Assembly (NCBI GenBank): GCA_013695355.1
Contig: JACDAQ010000016.1
Location: forward strand, 113,473-177,472
Source: Candidatus Protochlamydia sp.
GTDB taxonomy: Bacteria > Chlamydiota > Chlamydiia > Chlamydiales > Parachlamydiaceae
Direction of reading: 5' to 3'
DNA: 64,000 nucleotides
Shown here: positions 53,027-63,096 of the stretch, in pieces
Numbering within the stretch: position 1 is the stretch's first letter
Layout: every line of letters starts with the position of its first letter
Program-made: the position numbers and the translations under genes
Notes under the pieces: model-generated
The model's input: the letters and a program-made list of their open reading frames with translations, nothing else
What the model was told of the DNA's origin: nothing
Databases searched by the model: none

Positions 53027-54466
53027 ATGTCAAAAACCACTTTATCTTTTAGTCGTTTGTTATGGAGTACTTGCCTTGGCAATTTCTTTGAGCACTACGA
53101 TACCACTCTTTATGCATTCCTGGCTCCTTTTCTAGCTCCCCTTATTTTCCCACAAGCAGACCAAATAACCGGTCTTATTTTAATGTATGCCATCATCCCT
53201 TTTGGGATGCTTGCACGCCCTCTTGGTGCTTTCGTATTTGGCTATATTGGAGATAATTATGGGCGGCAGCGGGCCCTCTTTTTTACTTTAGCGGGAATGT
53301 CCCTAGTAACGGGATGCATTGCCTTAAGCCCCACTTACAGTCAAGCCGGAATGATCGCCCCCCTCATATTTTGCTTGGGACGTATGGTGCAAAATTTTTT
53401 TGCTGCGGGCGAAGCCATGGGTGGAGCAATATACCTTCTAGAAAATTCCGAAGAAAAGAAGCATGACATGTTAAGCAGTCTGTACAGTGCATCAACGATT
53501 GGCGGAATTATTTTAGCTTCCGCCGGAGTTTCATTACTTGGCGGCTTTAATGCCATTGAATGGGGTTGGAGGCTGCTCTATTTATTTGGATGCATCACTG
53601 CTCTTTTCGGATTTATTATCAGGGGACAAAATTCATTTCTTTCTTATAAACCTGAGTTTTGGGTTGAAAGTAAGGGATATCGTGCCTTAGATTTGTCCTT
53701 TCGCTCTGAAAAGAATATCAAATCGATATGCTTGAAGAGCGAAAGGGCGAAGATAGGGCGCGAGATTCCCTTATTATCGAGGAGAGAAACCCAAAACTCA
53801 GGTTATAAAGCCCAAATCAAACCTTTTGCCCCTCTTTCAGATCAATTCAAAATTTTTTTTAATTATCGTAAAGCCTTATTCTTAATTGCGATTGGCTCGG
53901 GCTTTAGCTATGCGAATTATTCAATTGCCCTTGTTTTAATGAATGGATTTATTCCTCTTGTCACCCCTTATACCAAAAATCAAATGATCCGCCTAAATAC
54001 GATGCTTCTTATTTTTGATTTTTGCTTGCTTCCTGTATTTGGCTACCTTTCTTCAAAAATTTCAAGGGAAAAAGTCATGCTGGGCGCATCTGTCGGTATT
54101 GGAATGACTGCCATACCCTTACTTAATTTATTGCCGCAAGCCTCTTTTGGAAGTATTCTATTCATACGAATCTGCCTGGTTACTTTTGGAGTTATTTTTT
54201 GCGCTCCTTTTCATGCGTGGGCTCAAAATTTGGTCCCAGCCGCCCATCGTTTTACAATCCTCTCTTTTGGCTATGCTCTCGGCTCTCAGATTTTTGGGGG
54301 CCCGACAGTTGCCTTATCATTATGGATTTATAAAAAGACCGGCATGGTTTCAAGCCTGGGATGGTATTGGACGGCTTTGGCGGTCCTCAATATTTTAATT
54401 CTAACCTATTCTATGAAAGCAAAAAAACGGCAGTCATGCGTACACGAATCTATTCCCCTAATCTAA
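53027..54466 (+). CDS. MFS transporter (MHS/ProP-like) carrying an in-frame palindromic element
   Basis: A 479-residue major-facilitator protein with about twelve membrane helices. The loop 2-3 motif is 'FGYIGDNYGRQRA' (G-x3-D-x-x-G-R-x). Overall pattern and 'GNFFEHYDTTLYAFLAPFLAP' fit the metabolite:H+ symporter branch (ProP, citrate and related). The substrate is unknown. Residues about 207-260 in the central loop between helices 6 and 7 are encoded by a palindromic element and are hydrophilic ('SKGYRALDLSFRSEKN', 'ESKGYR'). The frame stays open, so the transporter may still work because this loop is cytoplasmic and tolerant. Confidence 0.85.
   Translation: MSKTTLSFSRLLWSTCLGNFFEHYDTTLYAFLAPFLAPLIFPQADQITGLILMYAIIPFGMLARPLGAFVFGYIGDNYGRQRALFFTLAGMSLVTGCIALSPTYSQAGMIAPLIFCLGRMVQNFFAAGEAMGGAIYLLENSEEKKHDMLSSLYSASTIGGIILASAGVSLLGGFNAIEWGWRLLYLFGCITALFGFIIRGQNSFLSYKPEFWVESKGYRALDLSFRSEKNIKSICLKSERAKIGREIPLLSRRETQNSGYKAQIKPFAPLSDQFKIFFNYRKALFLIAIGSGFSYANYSIALVLMNGFIPLVTPYTKNQMIRLNTMLLIFDFCLLPVFGYLSSKISREKVMLGASVGIGMTAIPLLNLLPQASFGSILFIRICLVTFGVIFCAPFHAWAQNLVPAAHRFTILSFGYALGSQIFGGPTVALSLWIYKKTGMVSSLGWYWTALAVLNILILTYSMKAKKRQSCVHESIPLI
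53645..53809. mobile_element. Palindromic MITE-like element, copy 2, inside the MFS gene
   Basis: The ends TATAAACCTGAGTTTTGGG and CCCAAAACTCAGGTTATA are inverted repeats. The centre has an 11-bp perfect stem (CCTTTCGCTCT 53697-53707 with 53736-53746). The flanking TATAAA copies (53645-53650 and 53804-53809) are exactly 159 bp apart, equal to 53 codons and to the spacing of copy 1, so insertion adds codons without shifting frame. Confidence 0.82.
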
Positions 54467-54552
54467 TGGTTTATAAATAAGTTAATATAATTTATTTACA
54501 TTAAATTACGTATTTGATATATTTTATATAACAACAAACTAACGAGCTATTT

Positions 54553-55506
54553 ATGAATTACAATGTTTCATTTTCTTCCTTAGGAATTTTTAAAAAGCTG
54601 CCTGAAGATGTTAAAAATATTATATGTAATTATATTCCAGCAGATCAAATGCAAGGTTGTTATATAAATAAAAATTCCCGAGATGAATTTTATAAAAAGC
54701 TTCAGAATGAAACAGATCTAAAAATTGGTCTTTATCAAAAGAGCTTGATGATGGAAGGGATTCCTTGGATAAATGAAAAGATGGATATTGAACACGAAAT
54801 TAAAAAAAATAGCCTAGCTAAAGAAGAATGGGATCCAAAAATTAAAATCCTCTTTCAAAAAGTGTTGAATGGAGAGGCGGGCATGGCAAAAACCTTGTTG
54901 GAAGCATTTAGCCAGTTTAATAAATCTGCACGAGAAGCACTCGAGCAATTAGACCTTCAACAAGTTTTGAAAATTCAGGAGAATATCGCGGAAGAGAAGC
55001 TAACGCCAATAAGGGAAAAGAGGCTAACTGAAAAAAATATTTACATTCTTTGCGGTGGCAAAAAAAAATTCAATGATTTAAAAATTTTAGATCTTAATGA
55101 ACAGAATTCGAAAATTTTTTTTAATACGATCAATGCTATTTATAATCTCAATAATGGCAGCTCTGTCATGCGCGGCATTCTTGAGGATCAATCTTATTTT
55201 GAAAAATATGCTTTTATTGCTTTTAAATATAAGGAAATTATAGGGCCTGATTGCGCAACAGACGAAAAAATTGCAGTTTTTCAGGAATATACAGGTCGCA
55301 AAGGGAATTGGCTGGGGTCCCATCTTCCTTTAATCCTCAGTTCAACCTCAGACGCTCAATCCCCCTATTGTCACCTTAATACATCTCCCCCTTCAAGTTT
55401 TTTTGGCCGATTGAAAGAATTGATCACTACAGGTAAAACTTCTAACGATCAAAATAAGGTCGAACTTGTAGTGCAGACAGAGCACTATGCGCCACACAAT
55501 CATTAA
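54553..55506 (+). CDS. F-box-like protein, candidate host-directed effector
   Basis: A 317-residue protein. The N-terminus 'IFKKLPEDVKNIICNYIPAD' resembles the start of a eukaryotic F-box (LPxDVxxxIxxYIP), which binds Skp1 in ubiquitin ligases. Amoeba-symbiont chlamydiae are known to carry F-box proteins. The rest is helical and unrecognised ('SAREALEQLDLQQVLKIQEN', 'NIYILCGGKKKFNDLKILDL'). No signal peptide is seen; a type III route is possible. It is AT-rich and ends 65 bp inside the convergent hemG gene. The F-box match is short, so the call is tentative. Confidence 0.5.
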   Translation: MNYNVSFSSLGIFKKLPEDVKNIICNYIPADQMQGCYINKNSRDEFYKKLQNETDLKIGLYQKSLMMEGIPWINEKMDIEHEIKKNSLAKEEWDPKIKILFQKVLNGEAGMAKTLLEAFSQFNKSAREALEQLDLQQVLKIQENIAEEKLTPIREKRLTEKNIYILCGGKKKFNDLKILDLNEQNSKIFFNTINAIYNLNNGSSVMRGILEDQSYFEKYAFIAFKYKEIIGPDCATDEKIAVFQEYTGRKGNWLGSHLPLILSSTSDAQSPYCHLNTSPPSSFFGRLKELITTGKTSNDQNKVELVVQTEHYAPHNH

Positions 55507-56812
55507 CAGAAACTCCATTAAAAGCACTTCCCGCTAAGGTCAATCTTGGCAGATTGCTCAGCTGCTTTTGAATCATTTCACACCAGGCCCAGTGTCCCAC
55601 TGTGTACTGTGGAATGGCGTGTTTTGCCAGTTTGATTTGAACAGCATCTGGAATAGCTGAAATTCCTAAATGCCGTCCCAAGGCCTCTAAGGCAATTTCA
55701 AGTCCATTTTTATCAATAGACTGTTCAGCAGAATTGCGCGTCCCTCCTATCATCACAGTCAAACGGGTTTCTTCACGACGGAAGTTTTGCTGCGGGAACA
55801 CTGAAGAGTCCCAAACGCATCCTAAAATGGAATCTTTTTCTTCTGAGGGAATAAGATAGCCAAAGCCCTCTTTTTTGAGGACAGACTGGCGATAGCCTAA
55901 ATTGACTACGTTTACAGTTGCGTATGGCAGGGCATTCAATCCCTGCGACAAAATGTCATTAAACGGTGCGGCCAAGGCTGCAAAAGTTGGCGCGGGTAGG
56001 GTTGATATGAGATGATCGGCCATCAATTCCTTCCCTCCAGCCAAGCGGATAATTACCCCCTCTCTTCTGCAATCAATGCTTATTGGTTCTAAAGAAAGGT
56101 TTATTTCATCATTGAGGTGAGAACCTAAAGCCTCGGTGAGTGCTTGCATTCCCCTTTTGAATGAAAATAATGATTCTCTCTCCCACTTTCTGACAAAGGC
56201 AGTAGAGGCGGTTTTTTTCTTTGGTTGCTTCCACGCCCCTTTCAATAAAGAGCCATATTCCCTTTCCCAACTCCACAATAAGGGAAGACAGCTTCGCATG
56301 GATAGTTTTCGGATGTCCCCTGCATAAATGCCCGACATGAAAGGATCAGCTAGGCGGCTGCACCAATTTTTCCCTAAACGGCGGTTAAAAAAAGCTTCGA
56401 CACTTTCATCTTCCTCTTTGGATTTGGAAGCAGTCCAATCTCGCCAAAGCGCTCCTGCCCATCCTTGCATCGCTGGTTTGAACAAAATGCCAAGAGGATT
56501 TTGCGGGAGCTCTTGAAGGCATCCTTTGCGATAAATAAAACGTCGCCGGGAAGCAGGATGGGCTCCGATCAATTGATCACCTATTCCCAGCTCTTCAATA
56601 AGTGTGAGCATTTCACGCCCCGAACCTTTGGTTCGGCAGCTTCTGGGCCCTTGCTCGAAAAGAAAATCCCCCACCTGGACTGTTTGAATCCAGCCTCCGA
56701 TGCGCGAACTTTTTTCAATTAACGTGATTTTAGCTTTGGAACCACAATGCTTCTTTATAAACCATGCTGTAGCCAGACCGCTGATGCCGGCGCCTAAAAT
56801 GACGACATGCAC
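55442..56812 (-). CDS. hemG: Protoporphyrinogen oxidase
   Basis: A 456-residue FAD enzyme of the HemY/PPOX type that oxidises protoporphyrinogen IX late in heme synthesis. It has an N-terminal dinucleotide fold ('VVILGAGISGLATAWFIKKH') and 'SRIGGWIQTVQVGDFLFEQGPRS', the PPOX product-binding region. A C-terminal FAD motif is in 'LTLAGSAFNGVSVNDCVAHS'. Chlamydia names this gene hemG. It overlaps the hemE stop by 1 bp (TAATG arrangement) and runs with hemE and tkt. Confidence 0.93.
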   Translation of the reverse strand: MHVVILGAGISGLATAWFIKKHCGSKAKITLIEKSSRIGGWIQTVQVGDFLFEQGPRSCRTKGSGREMLTLIEELGIGDQLIGAHPASRRRFIYRKGCLQELPQNPLGILFKPAMQGWAGALWRDWTASKSKEEDESVEAFFNRRLGKNWCSRLADPFMSGIYAGDIRKLSMRSCLPLLWSWEREYGSLLKGAWKQPKKKTASTAFVRKWERESLFSFKRGMQALTEALGSHLNDEINLSLEPISIDCRREGVIIRLAGGKELMADHLISTLPAPTFAALAAPFNDILSQGLNALPYATVNVVNLGYRQSVLKKEGFGYLIPSEEKDSILGCVWDSSVFPQQNFRREETRLTVMIGGTRNSAEQSIDKNGLEIALEALGRHLGISAIPDAVQIKLAKHAIPQYTVGHWAWCEMIQKQLSNLPRLTLAGSAFNGVSVNDCVAHSALSALQVRPYFDR

Positions 56813-57840
56813 TAATCCCGCTCCCTAACGCAATCAATCAGGGTCCTCACTGCCTCTTCTGTTACATCTGGAAAAATGCCATGCCCAAGGTTAAAAATGA
56901 AACTTTTATCCCCTTCCATTTCATCCAGTAAATAATTTGCCTCTTCTTTAATTTTGGCTAAAGGAGCATATAATAGATCAGGGTCTAGGTTACCTTGTAA
57001 AGCTACTGTTGCCGGAATTATTCTACGCATGTGAGGCAGGCTGCAATTCCAGTCGAGGCCAATGGCAGCAGGTTGAATTTCGGCAAGCTGGGGGGCAAAC
57101 ACCGAAGAACCTCGGCAAAACAAAATGACCGGAATATTTTTTTTGAGTCTTTTTAAAATGTATTCCTGATAATAGAGTGAAAACTCCCTAAATTGCCGAT
57201 GGGCTAAAGCATTTGCCCATGAATCAAAAATTTGAAGTGCATCAACACCTGCTTCAATTTGTAAATTAAGATAGGCAACCGACCAATCGGCAATTTTGTG
57301 CAAAAGCAAATGGAACCCTTCAGGGTCATTTAACATCCATTTTTTTGTTTTTTTAAAATCACGGCTTGTCCTCCCCTCGATCATATAACTAGCGACAGTA
57401 AAAGGTGCGCCGCAAAATCCAATCAAAGGAATCGTAAGAGAGGGTTTTAAGCATTGAATGCCTTCTTTGACAAAATGAAAAGGAAGTTCGGAAGGTCCAG
57501 GTAATTTTTTTACATCTTCGGCATCGACCAAAGGCCTCGCAATGATGGGACCGGTTTTATCTTCAAAACGCAAGCCCACGCCTAAGGCCTCTGGAATGAT
57601 CAAAATATCTGAAAATAAAATGGCGGCATCCAGTTCATAAGCTTTGACGGGAAGCAAGGAAACTTCAGCGATCAGCTCGGGTTGATGGCACATCTCAAGA
57701 AAGCCATACTTTTGCCGCAAGGCCCGGTAAGAGGCCAAATGGCGCCCTGCCTGCCTCATCAGCCAGATTGGTGGACGCGATTCATTTTGACATTTGAGAG
57801 CCTTGATGAACCGGTCATTAATAAGGGGATGCATTACCAT
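56812..57840 (-). CDS. hemE: Uroporphyrinogen decarboxylase
   Basis: A 342-residue enzyme that removes four carboxyl groups from uroporphyrinogen III. Family signatures are 'PPIWLMRQAGRHLASYR' (the RQAGR motif), 'AAILFSDILIIPEALGVG' and 'IGFCGAPFTVASYMIEG'. It sits 2 bp after tkt and overlaps hemG, so the three are one transcription unit. Chlamydia has hemN near these genes; it is absent here. Confidence 0.97.
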   Translation of the reverse strand: MVMHPLINDRFIKALKCQNESRPPIWLMRQAGRHLASYRALRQKYGFLEMCHQPELIAEVSLLPVKAYELDAAILFSDILIIPEALGVGLRFEDKTGPIIARPLVDAEDVKKLPGPSELPFHFVKEGIQCLKPSLTIPLIGFCGAPFTVASYMIEGRTSRDFKKTKKWMLNDPEGFHLLLHKIADWSVAYLNLQIEAGVDALQIFDSWANALAHRQFREFSLYYQEYILKRLKKNIPVILFCRGSSVFAPQLAEIQPAAIGLDWNCSLPHMRRIIPATVALQGNLDPDLLYAPLAKIKEEANYLLDEMEGDKSFIFNLGHGIFPDVTEEAVRTLIDCVRERD

Positions 57841-57842
57841 GC

Positions 57843-59888
57843 TTATAAAATCCGGTCAAGAATATCTTCAACAGTAAATCCATACTCCTTTGCCAAAACA
57901 CTTGCCGGAGCAGAGGCTCCGAAAGGCTCAATGCAAATAGCGATCCCCTCCCTTCCTATGTACTTATGCCAGCCCAGATCTACGCCTGCTTCAATGCTGA
58001 CGCGCTTGCCTATATCGCCTCCAAAAACGCTTTCTTTATACTCCTCGTTCTGATCCTCGAAAATTTCCCAGCATGGCATCGATATCACGCGGACCTGCTT
58101 ACCAAGCTTTCCGAGGGCCTCAGCTGCATTCATGGCCAGACTAAGCTCCGATCCTGTAGCAATCAGAGTAAAATCAGCCTTTTCTTTTTCCTTTTGGACA
58201 ATATACGCTCCCCTCCCCATTCCTTCGGCGTAAGAAACATTCGTTTCCTCTCTATCAGGCAGATTTTGGCGCGATAAGATCAAGGCAGTTGGGCCTTTGT
58301 ACTGAAGAGCGGCTATCCAGGCCATTTTAACTTCGTTAGTATCGGCTGGACGTATGACCTGCAATTGTGGGATAGCTCTTAGAGCGGCATAATGTTCAAC
58401 AGGCTGATGCGTAGGCCCATCTTCTCCTAAAAAAATAGAATCATGAGTGAACTGGTAAATGACATGGGCTCGCTGCAATGCCGCTAACCGAATCGCATTT
58501 CGCATATAATCAGAAAAAGTTAAAAAAGTCCCTATAAAAGGGATAATCATGCCTGTCTGATAGAGCCCTGTCGCCATCGTCGCCATACCAAATTCTCTGA
58601 CGCCATATTTAATATTCCTCCCCTTAAATTGTCCAGGGCCCACTAATGGGAATTTTTTTAATGTTGTCATATCAGACGTTGAAAGATCAGCCGACCCCCC
58701 ATAAAGTTGAGGCAAAAGATCTGCCAAAAAGTTAACCGCTTCCTGCGAAGCTTTTCGTCCTGAGATGGGGGCTTTAATCTGTAGCTCTCTTAAATTTTGT
58801 TCAAGGTCCGAAGGCAATTGATTTTTCTGCATGGCTTCAAGCTCTTTTAAAAGCTCAGGATTTTCCCTCGACCATCCCTCAAATAGCTTCCGCCATTTCT
58901 GCTCTTCCTGTGCATCCTCTGTCTGCCTATTTTGAAAATAAGTCATGACGGCCTGAGGAACATAAAACTCCTCTTGGGGGATCCCTAGGGCTTCTTTGGC
59001 GGCCTTAATTTCTTCAGGACCCAATGGAGCCCCATGCGCTTTGTAAGTACCTGCTTTATTTGGAGCCCCTTTTCCTATAATAGTGTGGGCGACAATCAGG
59101 CAAGGCCGTTCCTGCCGCTCCCGGACCTGTGAAAAAATGGCATGAATGGCGTCCAAATCATTCCCGTCAATTTCGTAAACATCCCAACCGTAAGACCTGT
59201 ACCTAGCCTTTGTATCTTCAGAGGCAGATTCCGCTAAGGGGCCATCCAATGTCACCTGATTGGCATCATAGATTGCAACCAGATTATTAAGCTTAAGATG
59301 TCCAGCAAGAGAAGAAACTTCAGATGAAATTCCTTCCATCACGCACCCATCACCCATTAACACAAAGACCTTGTTCGAAAAAATATCACTGCCTTCAGTA
59401 TTGAATTTTGCAGCAAGCAATTTCAACCCAAGGGCTTGACCTACAGCATTTCCCACCCCTTGCCCAAGGGGTCCCGTTGTTGTCTCAACGCCGTCTGTCA
59501 TGAATGATTCAGGATGACCTGGCGTAGGAGAATGGAGCTGCCGAAAATTTTTAATGTCATCCAAAGTCACCTTATAGCCTGACAAATACAAACACGAATA
59601 AAGAAGCATCGACCCGTGGCCGGCAGACAATATAAAACGATCCCTATTCAGCCATTTAGGATCTTTAGGATTTTGTTTTAGGAAATAGCCATATAAATAG
59701 GCGCCCAATTCCGCACAGCCCATAGGAAGTCCGGGATGCCCTGAATCGGCTTTTTGGACGGCATCCATCGAAAGGCCACGAATAGTATTGGCGATTTTAA
59801 TCAGCATTTGCTTTAAGTCTGGGTCCATCGTACTTTTTTTTTGGTTAAAATCATCCGATTTAAAATCAGAATTTGGAGAAGTGTTCAT
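57843..59888 (-). CDS. tkt: Transketolase
   Basis: A 681-residue thiamine-diphosphate enzyme of the pentose phosphate pathway. Landmarks are 'KADSGHPGLPMGCAELGAYL', the ThDP motif 'VFVLMGDGCVMEGISSEVSS' to 'NQVTLDG', and the C-half 'EFGMATMATGLYQTG' with 'LGEDGPTHQPVEHYAALRAI'. The N-terminus is about 20 residues longer than usual, and Met21 is an alternative start. It is first in the tkt-hemE-hemG unit and divergent from alaS. In Chlamydia alaS and tktB are also neighbours. Confidence 0.96.
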   Translation of the reverse strand: MNTSPNSDFKSDDFNQKKSTMDPDLKQMLIKIANTIRGLSMDAVQKADSGHPGLPMGCAELGAYLYGYFLKQNPKDPKWLNRDRFILSAGHGSMLLYSCLYLSGYKVTLDDIKNFRQLHSPTPGHPESFMTDGVETTTGPLGQGVGNAVGQALGLKLLAAKFNTEGSDIFSNKVFVLMGDGCVMEGISSEVSSLAGHLKLNNLVAIYDANQVTLDGPLAESASEDTKARYRSYGWDVYEIDGNDLDAIHAIFSQVRERQERPCLIVAHTIIGKGAPNKAGTYKAHGAPLGPEEIKAAKEALGIPQEEFYVPQAVMTYFQNRQTEDAQEEQKWRKLFEGWSRENPELLKELEAMQKNQLPSDLEQNLRELQIKAPISGRKASQEAVNFLADLLPQLYGGSADLSTSDMTTLKKFPLVGPGQFKGRNIKYGVREFGMATMATGLYQTGMIIPFIGTFLTFSDYMRNAIRLAALQRAHVIYQFTHDSIFLGEDGPTHQPVEHYAALRAIPQLQVIRPADTNEVKMAWIAALQYKGPTALILSRQNLPDREETNVSYAEGMGRGAYIVQKEKEKADFTLIATGSELSLAMNAAEALGKLGKQVRVISMPCWEIFEDQNEEYKESVFGGDIGKRVSIEAGVDLGWHKYIGREGIAICIEPFGASAPASVLAKEYGFTVEDILDRIL

Positions 59889-60202
59889 AGGTTGACCGTC
59901 GTTAAATTTAGGTAATTATTCAATTAATTTAGCTTCAATTTGAAAATGCCGCAAGAAATAAAGCAATTTGCGCATAATATAAAGATGTGTGGGACTTGGT
60001 AAAAAGCACGAAAGCGTTGAAAGTTGGGGGATAATCTTAAAAAATTGACAAATTTCGCTTTCTTTATTAGCGACTGCTGTGAAGTGATCCTGTCCATCTT
60101 ATTCATCGAATTTATCATGCTAATCTTGTCTGTTGAATTTTAGGATTGATCCATATAAAATGCGGTAAACAGCAGTATTTTACCCATTTAAAGGCCACTC
60201 TT
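59889..60202. other. Divergent promoter region between tkt and alaS
   Basis: It holds degenerate repeats of the 'ATCCTGTCCATC' / 'CTAATCTTGTC' type (about 60088-60130), similar to those after hemD. No perfect promoter or T-box-like structure could be recognised. A longer alaS frame from a TTG at 60146 has no ribosome site, so I leave it as untranslated leader. Confidence 0.45.
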
Positions 60203-62833
60203 ATGCTTACTCAAACGCTTCGGCGTCAATTCCTTGAATATTTAAAAAAAAAACAGCACGCCATCATCTCCTCCTCCCCTGTTTTCCCGCATGACGATCC
60301 GACCCTTCTCTTTATTAATGCAGGAATGAACCAATTTAAAGATGTTTTTCTTGGCAATGCTCATCGTGACTATTCCCGGGCTGCAACCAGCCAGAAATGC
60401 ATCCGGGTGGGAGGTAAGCATAATGATCTTGAAAATGTGGGGCATACAAGCCGCCACCTGACCTTTTTTGAAATGCTCGGTAATTTTTCTTTTGGGGATT
60501 ATTTTAAAGAAGAAGCCATTCAGTTCGCCTGGGAAGTTTCTACGACTGTGTTTGGCTTCGACCCTGAACGCATCTGGCCCACAGTTTTCCGTGAAGATGA
60601 TGAAGCATTCGAGATGTGGACCAAGTATGTGCCTCCTGAAAGGATCACCCGCTTTGATGAAAAAGACAATTTTTGGGCCATGGGAGATACAGGCCCCTGC
60701 GGCCCCTGCTCTGAGCTTTTATTCGATAAAGGAGCTGAGTTTGGGAACGCCAGAAAACCTATTGAAGACACATCAGGAGAGCGCTTTTTTGAATTTTGGA
60801 ATCTTGTTTTCATGCAATATAACAGGCAGGCCTCAGGATTACAGAGCCCCTTGCCTAAACCCTCAATTGATACAGGAGCTGGTCTAGAAAGGGTATTAAG
60901 CTTAAAAATGGGTGCCGAATCAATTTTTGAAACAGATGTGCTTCGCGGACTGATTGGCCGGATTGAATCGATTTCTGGCATTCCTTATGTCATGCACAAT
61001 CACAGTTCAGCTGCATTTCGGGTGATCGCCGATCACTTGCGCTGTTTGAGTTTTGCCATTGCGGATGGAGTACAGCCCGGCAACGTGGACCGCGGATATG
61101 TTCTAAGAAAGGTGTTGCGACGCGCCGTCCGCTACGGTAGAAGCCTTGGTTTAGAAAAACCTTTTTTGAAAAACATCCTGCCCGAACTTGTTACTTCGAT
61201 GGGAAGCGATTATCCAGAACTCGTTAAAGGGCAGGACCGCATCGCCGAGATATTGACAATCGAAGAGGAATCTTTTATCCGCACCTTAAAAAAAGGAGGG
61301 AATATTCTTAACCAGATCATCGAAAAGGCCCATTCTGGAACGAAAATCATCTCGGGCGATGAAGCTTTCAAATTAAAAGACACCTATGGCCTGCCCCTCG
61401 AGGAAATATTATTGATAGCCAAGGATACCGAACTGAAAGTGGACGATATACGCTATAAGCAACTTGAAGAAGAAGCGAAGGAGCGATCGCGCAAGGTCCA
61501 CAAATCCGTGCATCAAATTGCAGGGGAAAATGTCTTTGCAGACTTTATTAGAGAGCATGGTGAGACAAAGTTTTTGGGGTACACACATGCTTCGGCCGAG
61601 GGTAGGATTATCGGGCTTGTTGTTGAAGGAGCTTTTACCGATCAAATGGAAGAAGGCGAAGAAGGCCTGGTCATATTGACCGAAACCCCTTTTTATGCAG
61701 AAATGGGAGGGCAAATGGGAGATATCGGAACTTTAGAGGGTATAACCCAATCGTTTCGGGTAACTGACTGCGTTTCACCATATAAAGGGCTGATCGCCCA
61801 TAAAGGGAAATTAGAAAAGGGAATTTTACGCCCTGGCGAAATATTAACGGCTGCCATTGATCGTGAAAGGCGTCAAAAAATTGCCAATAACCATACTGCC
61901 ACCCATCTCTTGCACTGGGCTCTGCATCGCATTTTAGGTGAGCATATTAAACAGGCTGGTTCGGTAGTCGATGAGCAAAGGCTCCGTTTTGATTTTAGCC
62001 ATCATAAAGCCCTTACATTGGATGAGATTCGTCTGATTGAGGATCTTGTCAATCTTAAGATCAGAGAAAATTCTCCAGTCAATCAGTATGAGATCAAATA
62101 TGAAGAGGCTCAAAAAAGGGATGATATTAAGCAGTTCTTTGGAGATAAATATGGCTCGGCCGTCCGTGTCGTCGACATTGATTACTCAAAAGAACTCTGC
62201 GGAGGAACACATACGGGAGCTGTCGGCAATATAGGACTCTTTCGGATCGTCAGGGAAAACAGCATCGCGGCAGGGATACGCCGGATTGAGGCGGTGACGG
62301 GGGCCGATGCTGAACAAATTCACCGTCAAAATGAAGACCTCTTATTAAGACTCGCAGAAACATTGAAAGTTCCTGCAAATTTGATTCAGGAAAAATTGGA
62401 AAAATTAATCGAAGAAAATAAAACCTCGGCGCAAGAACTGAAAGAGGTCCGTAAAACTCAGCTGGCCATTTCATTGGATAATGTGGCCTCGCAGGCAGAA
62501 ATCAATGGTTCTGTGACAACCGTTGTAGCCGAGGTTCCCTTTTCAATTGAGGAATTAAAAATTAGCATGGACTTACTAGCAGAAAAATTTCCTGATGGCG
62601 TCATTGTCTTAGGCACTACCTTACCCGATAAATGCCAAGTCATGGTCAAAGTCAGCGATAGCTGGGTGAAGCAGGGAATGTCAGCTTTGGAAATTATTAA
62701 AGCCATCATGCCAATAGTCGATGGAAGCGGCGGAGGCAAACAGCAATCGGCGCAGGGTGGAGGGAAAGCTCCGCATAAATTAAAGGAAGCTTTACAAAGG
62801 GCGCGCGATTTTATTACAGAAAAAACTTCATAA
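60203..62833 (+). CDS. alaS: Alanine-tRNA ligase
   Basis: An 876-residue class II synthetase that charges tRNA-Ala and edits mischarged Ser and Gly. Motif 1 is in '[20 protein letters not shown]', the aminoacylation core has '[12 protein letters not shown]' and '[15 protein letters not shown]', and the editing domain shows the zinc His/Cys sets '[12 protein letters not shown]' and '[10 protein letters not shown]'. The C-terminal DHHA1-type Gly-rich region is '[17 protein letters not shown]'. I chose ATG 60203, which gives the normal '[17 protein letters not shown]' start. Confidence 0.97.
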   Translation: MLTQTLRRQFLEYLKKKQHAIISSSPVFPHDDPTLLFINAGMNQFKDVFLGNAHRDYSRAATSQKCIRVGGKHNDLENVGHTSRHLTFFEMLGNFSFGDYFKEEAIQFAWEVSTTVFGFDPERIWPTVFREDDEAFEMWTKYVPPERITRFDEKDNFWAMGDTGPCGPCSELLFDKGAEFGNARKPIEDTSGERFFEFWNLVFMQYNRQASGLQSPLPKPSIDTGAGLERVLSLKMGAESIFETDVLRGLIGRIESISGIPYVMHNHSSAAFRVIADHLRCLSFAIADGVQPGNVDRGYVLRKVLRRAVRYGRSLGLEKPFLKNILPELVTSMGSDYPELVKGQDRIAEILTIEEESFIRTLKKGGNILNQIIEKAHSGTKIISGDEAFKLKDTYGLPLEEILLIAKDTELKVDDIRYKQLEEEAKERSRKVHKSVHQIAGENVFADFIREHGETKFLGYTHASAEGRIIGLVVEGAFTDQMEEGEEGLVILTETPFYAEMGGQMGDIGTLEGITQSFRVTDCVSPYKGLIAHKGKLEKGILRPGEILTAAIDRERRQKIANNHTATHLLHWALHRILGEHIKQAGSVVDEQRLRFDFSHHKALTLDEIRLIEDLVNLKIRENSPVNQYEIKYEEAQKRDDIKQFFGDKYGSAVRVVDIDYSKELCGGTHTGAVGNIGLFRIVRENSIAAGIRRIEAVTGADAEQIHRQNEDLLLRLAETLKVPANLIQEKLEKLIEENKTSAQELKEVRKTQLAISLDNVASQAEINGSVTTVVAEVPFSIEELKISMDLLAEKFPDGVIVLGTTLPDKCQVMVKVSDSWVKQGMSALEIIKAIMPIVDGSGGGKQQSAQGGGKAPHKLKEALQRARDFITEKTS

Positions 62834-62871
62834 TCTTCAAATATAGAACAGGAAGCTGCAGGATTAAATCA

Positions 62872-62953
62872 AACACAAAGACACTAAGGCGCAAAGGCAC
62901 AAAGGAAAATAAAAAATCTTCTTTGTATCTTTGTATCTTTGTGCCTTTGTGTT
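62872..62953. repeat. Imperfect palindromic 'ACACAAAG' repeat
   Basis: The left arm (AACACAAAGACACTAAGG, from 62872) pairs imperfectly with the right arm ending CCTTTGTGTT (62953). The right arm also holds short tandem units of the 'CTTTGTAT' type. It lies 38 nt after alaS and may serve as its terminator. Confidence 0.6.
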
Positions 62954-62964
62954 GAATGTCAGTA

Positions 62965-63012
62965 GTAACCTGAGTTTGGAGTTTTTTCGCTCTTTGGGAT
63001 TGGCAGGGAGCG
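62965..63012. repeat. Partial copy of a palindromic element end
   Basis: The 22-mer TAACCTGAGTTTGGAG followed by TTTTTT (62966-62987) is repeated exactly at 63879-63900, the start of element copy 3. Similarity fades after about 40 bp, so it looks like a broken copy. Confidence 0.6.
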
Positions 63013-63096
63013 GCTTTTAATACTTTTAATATATTACATTAGATAAAATTTTTACTTTCCCACATATAACAAAATATTTTTTTCAGTTGCCAAATT

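Noticed and set aside
60520..60981. 153-codon minus-strand frame antisense to alaS
   Set aside because: It lies in the conserved catalytic core of alaS and has no independent support.
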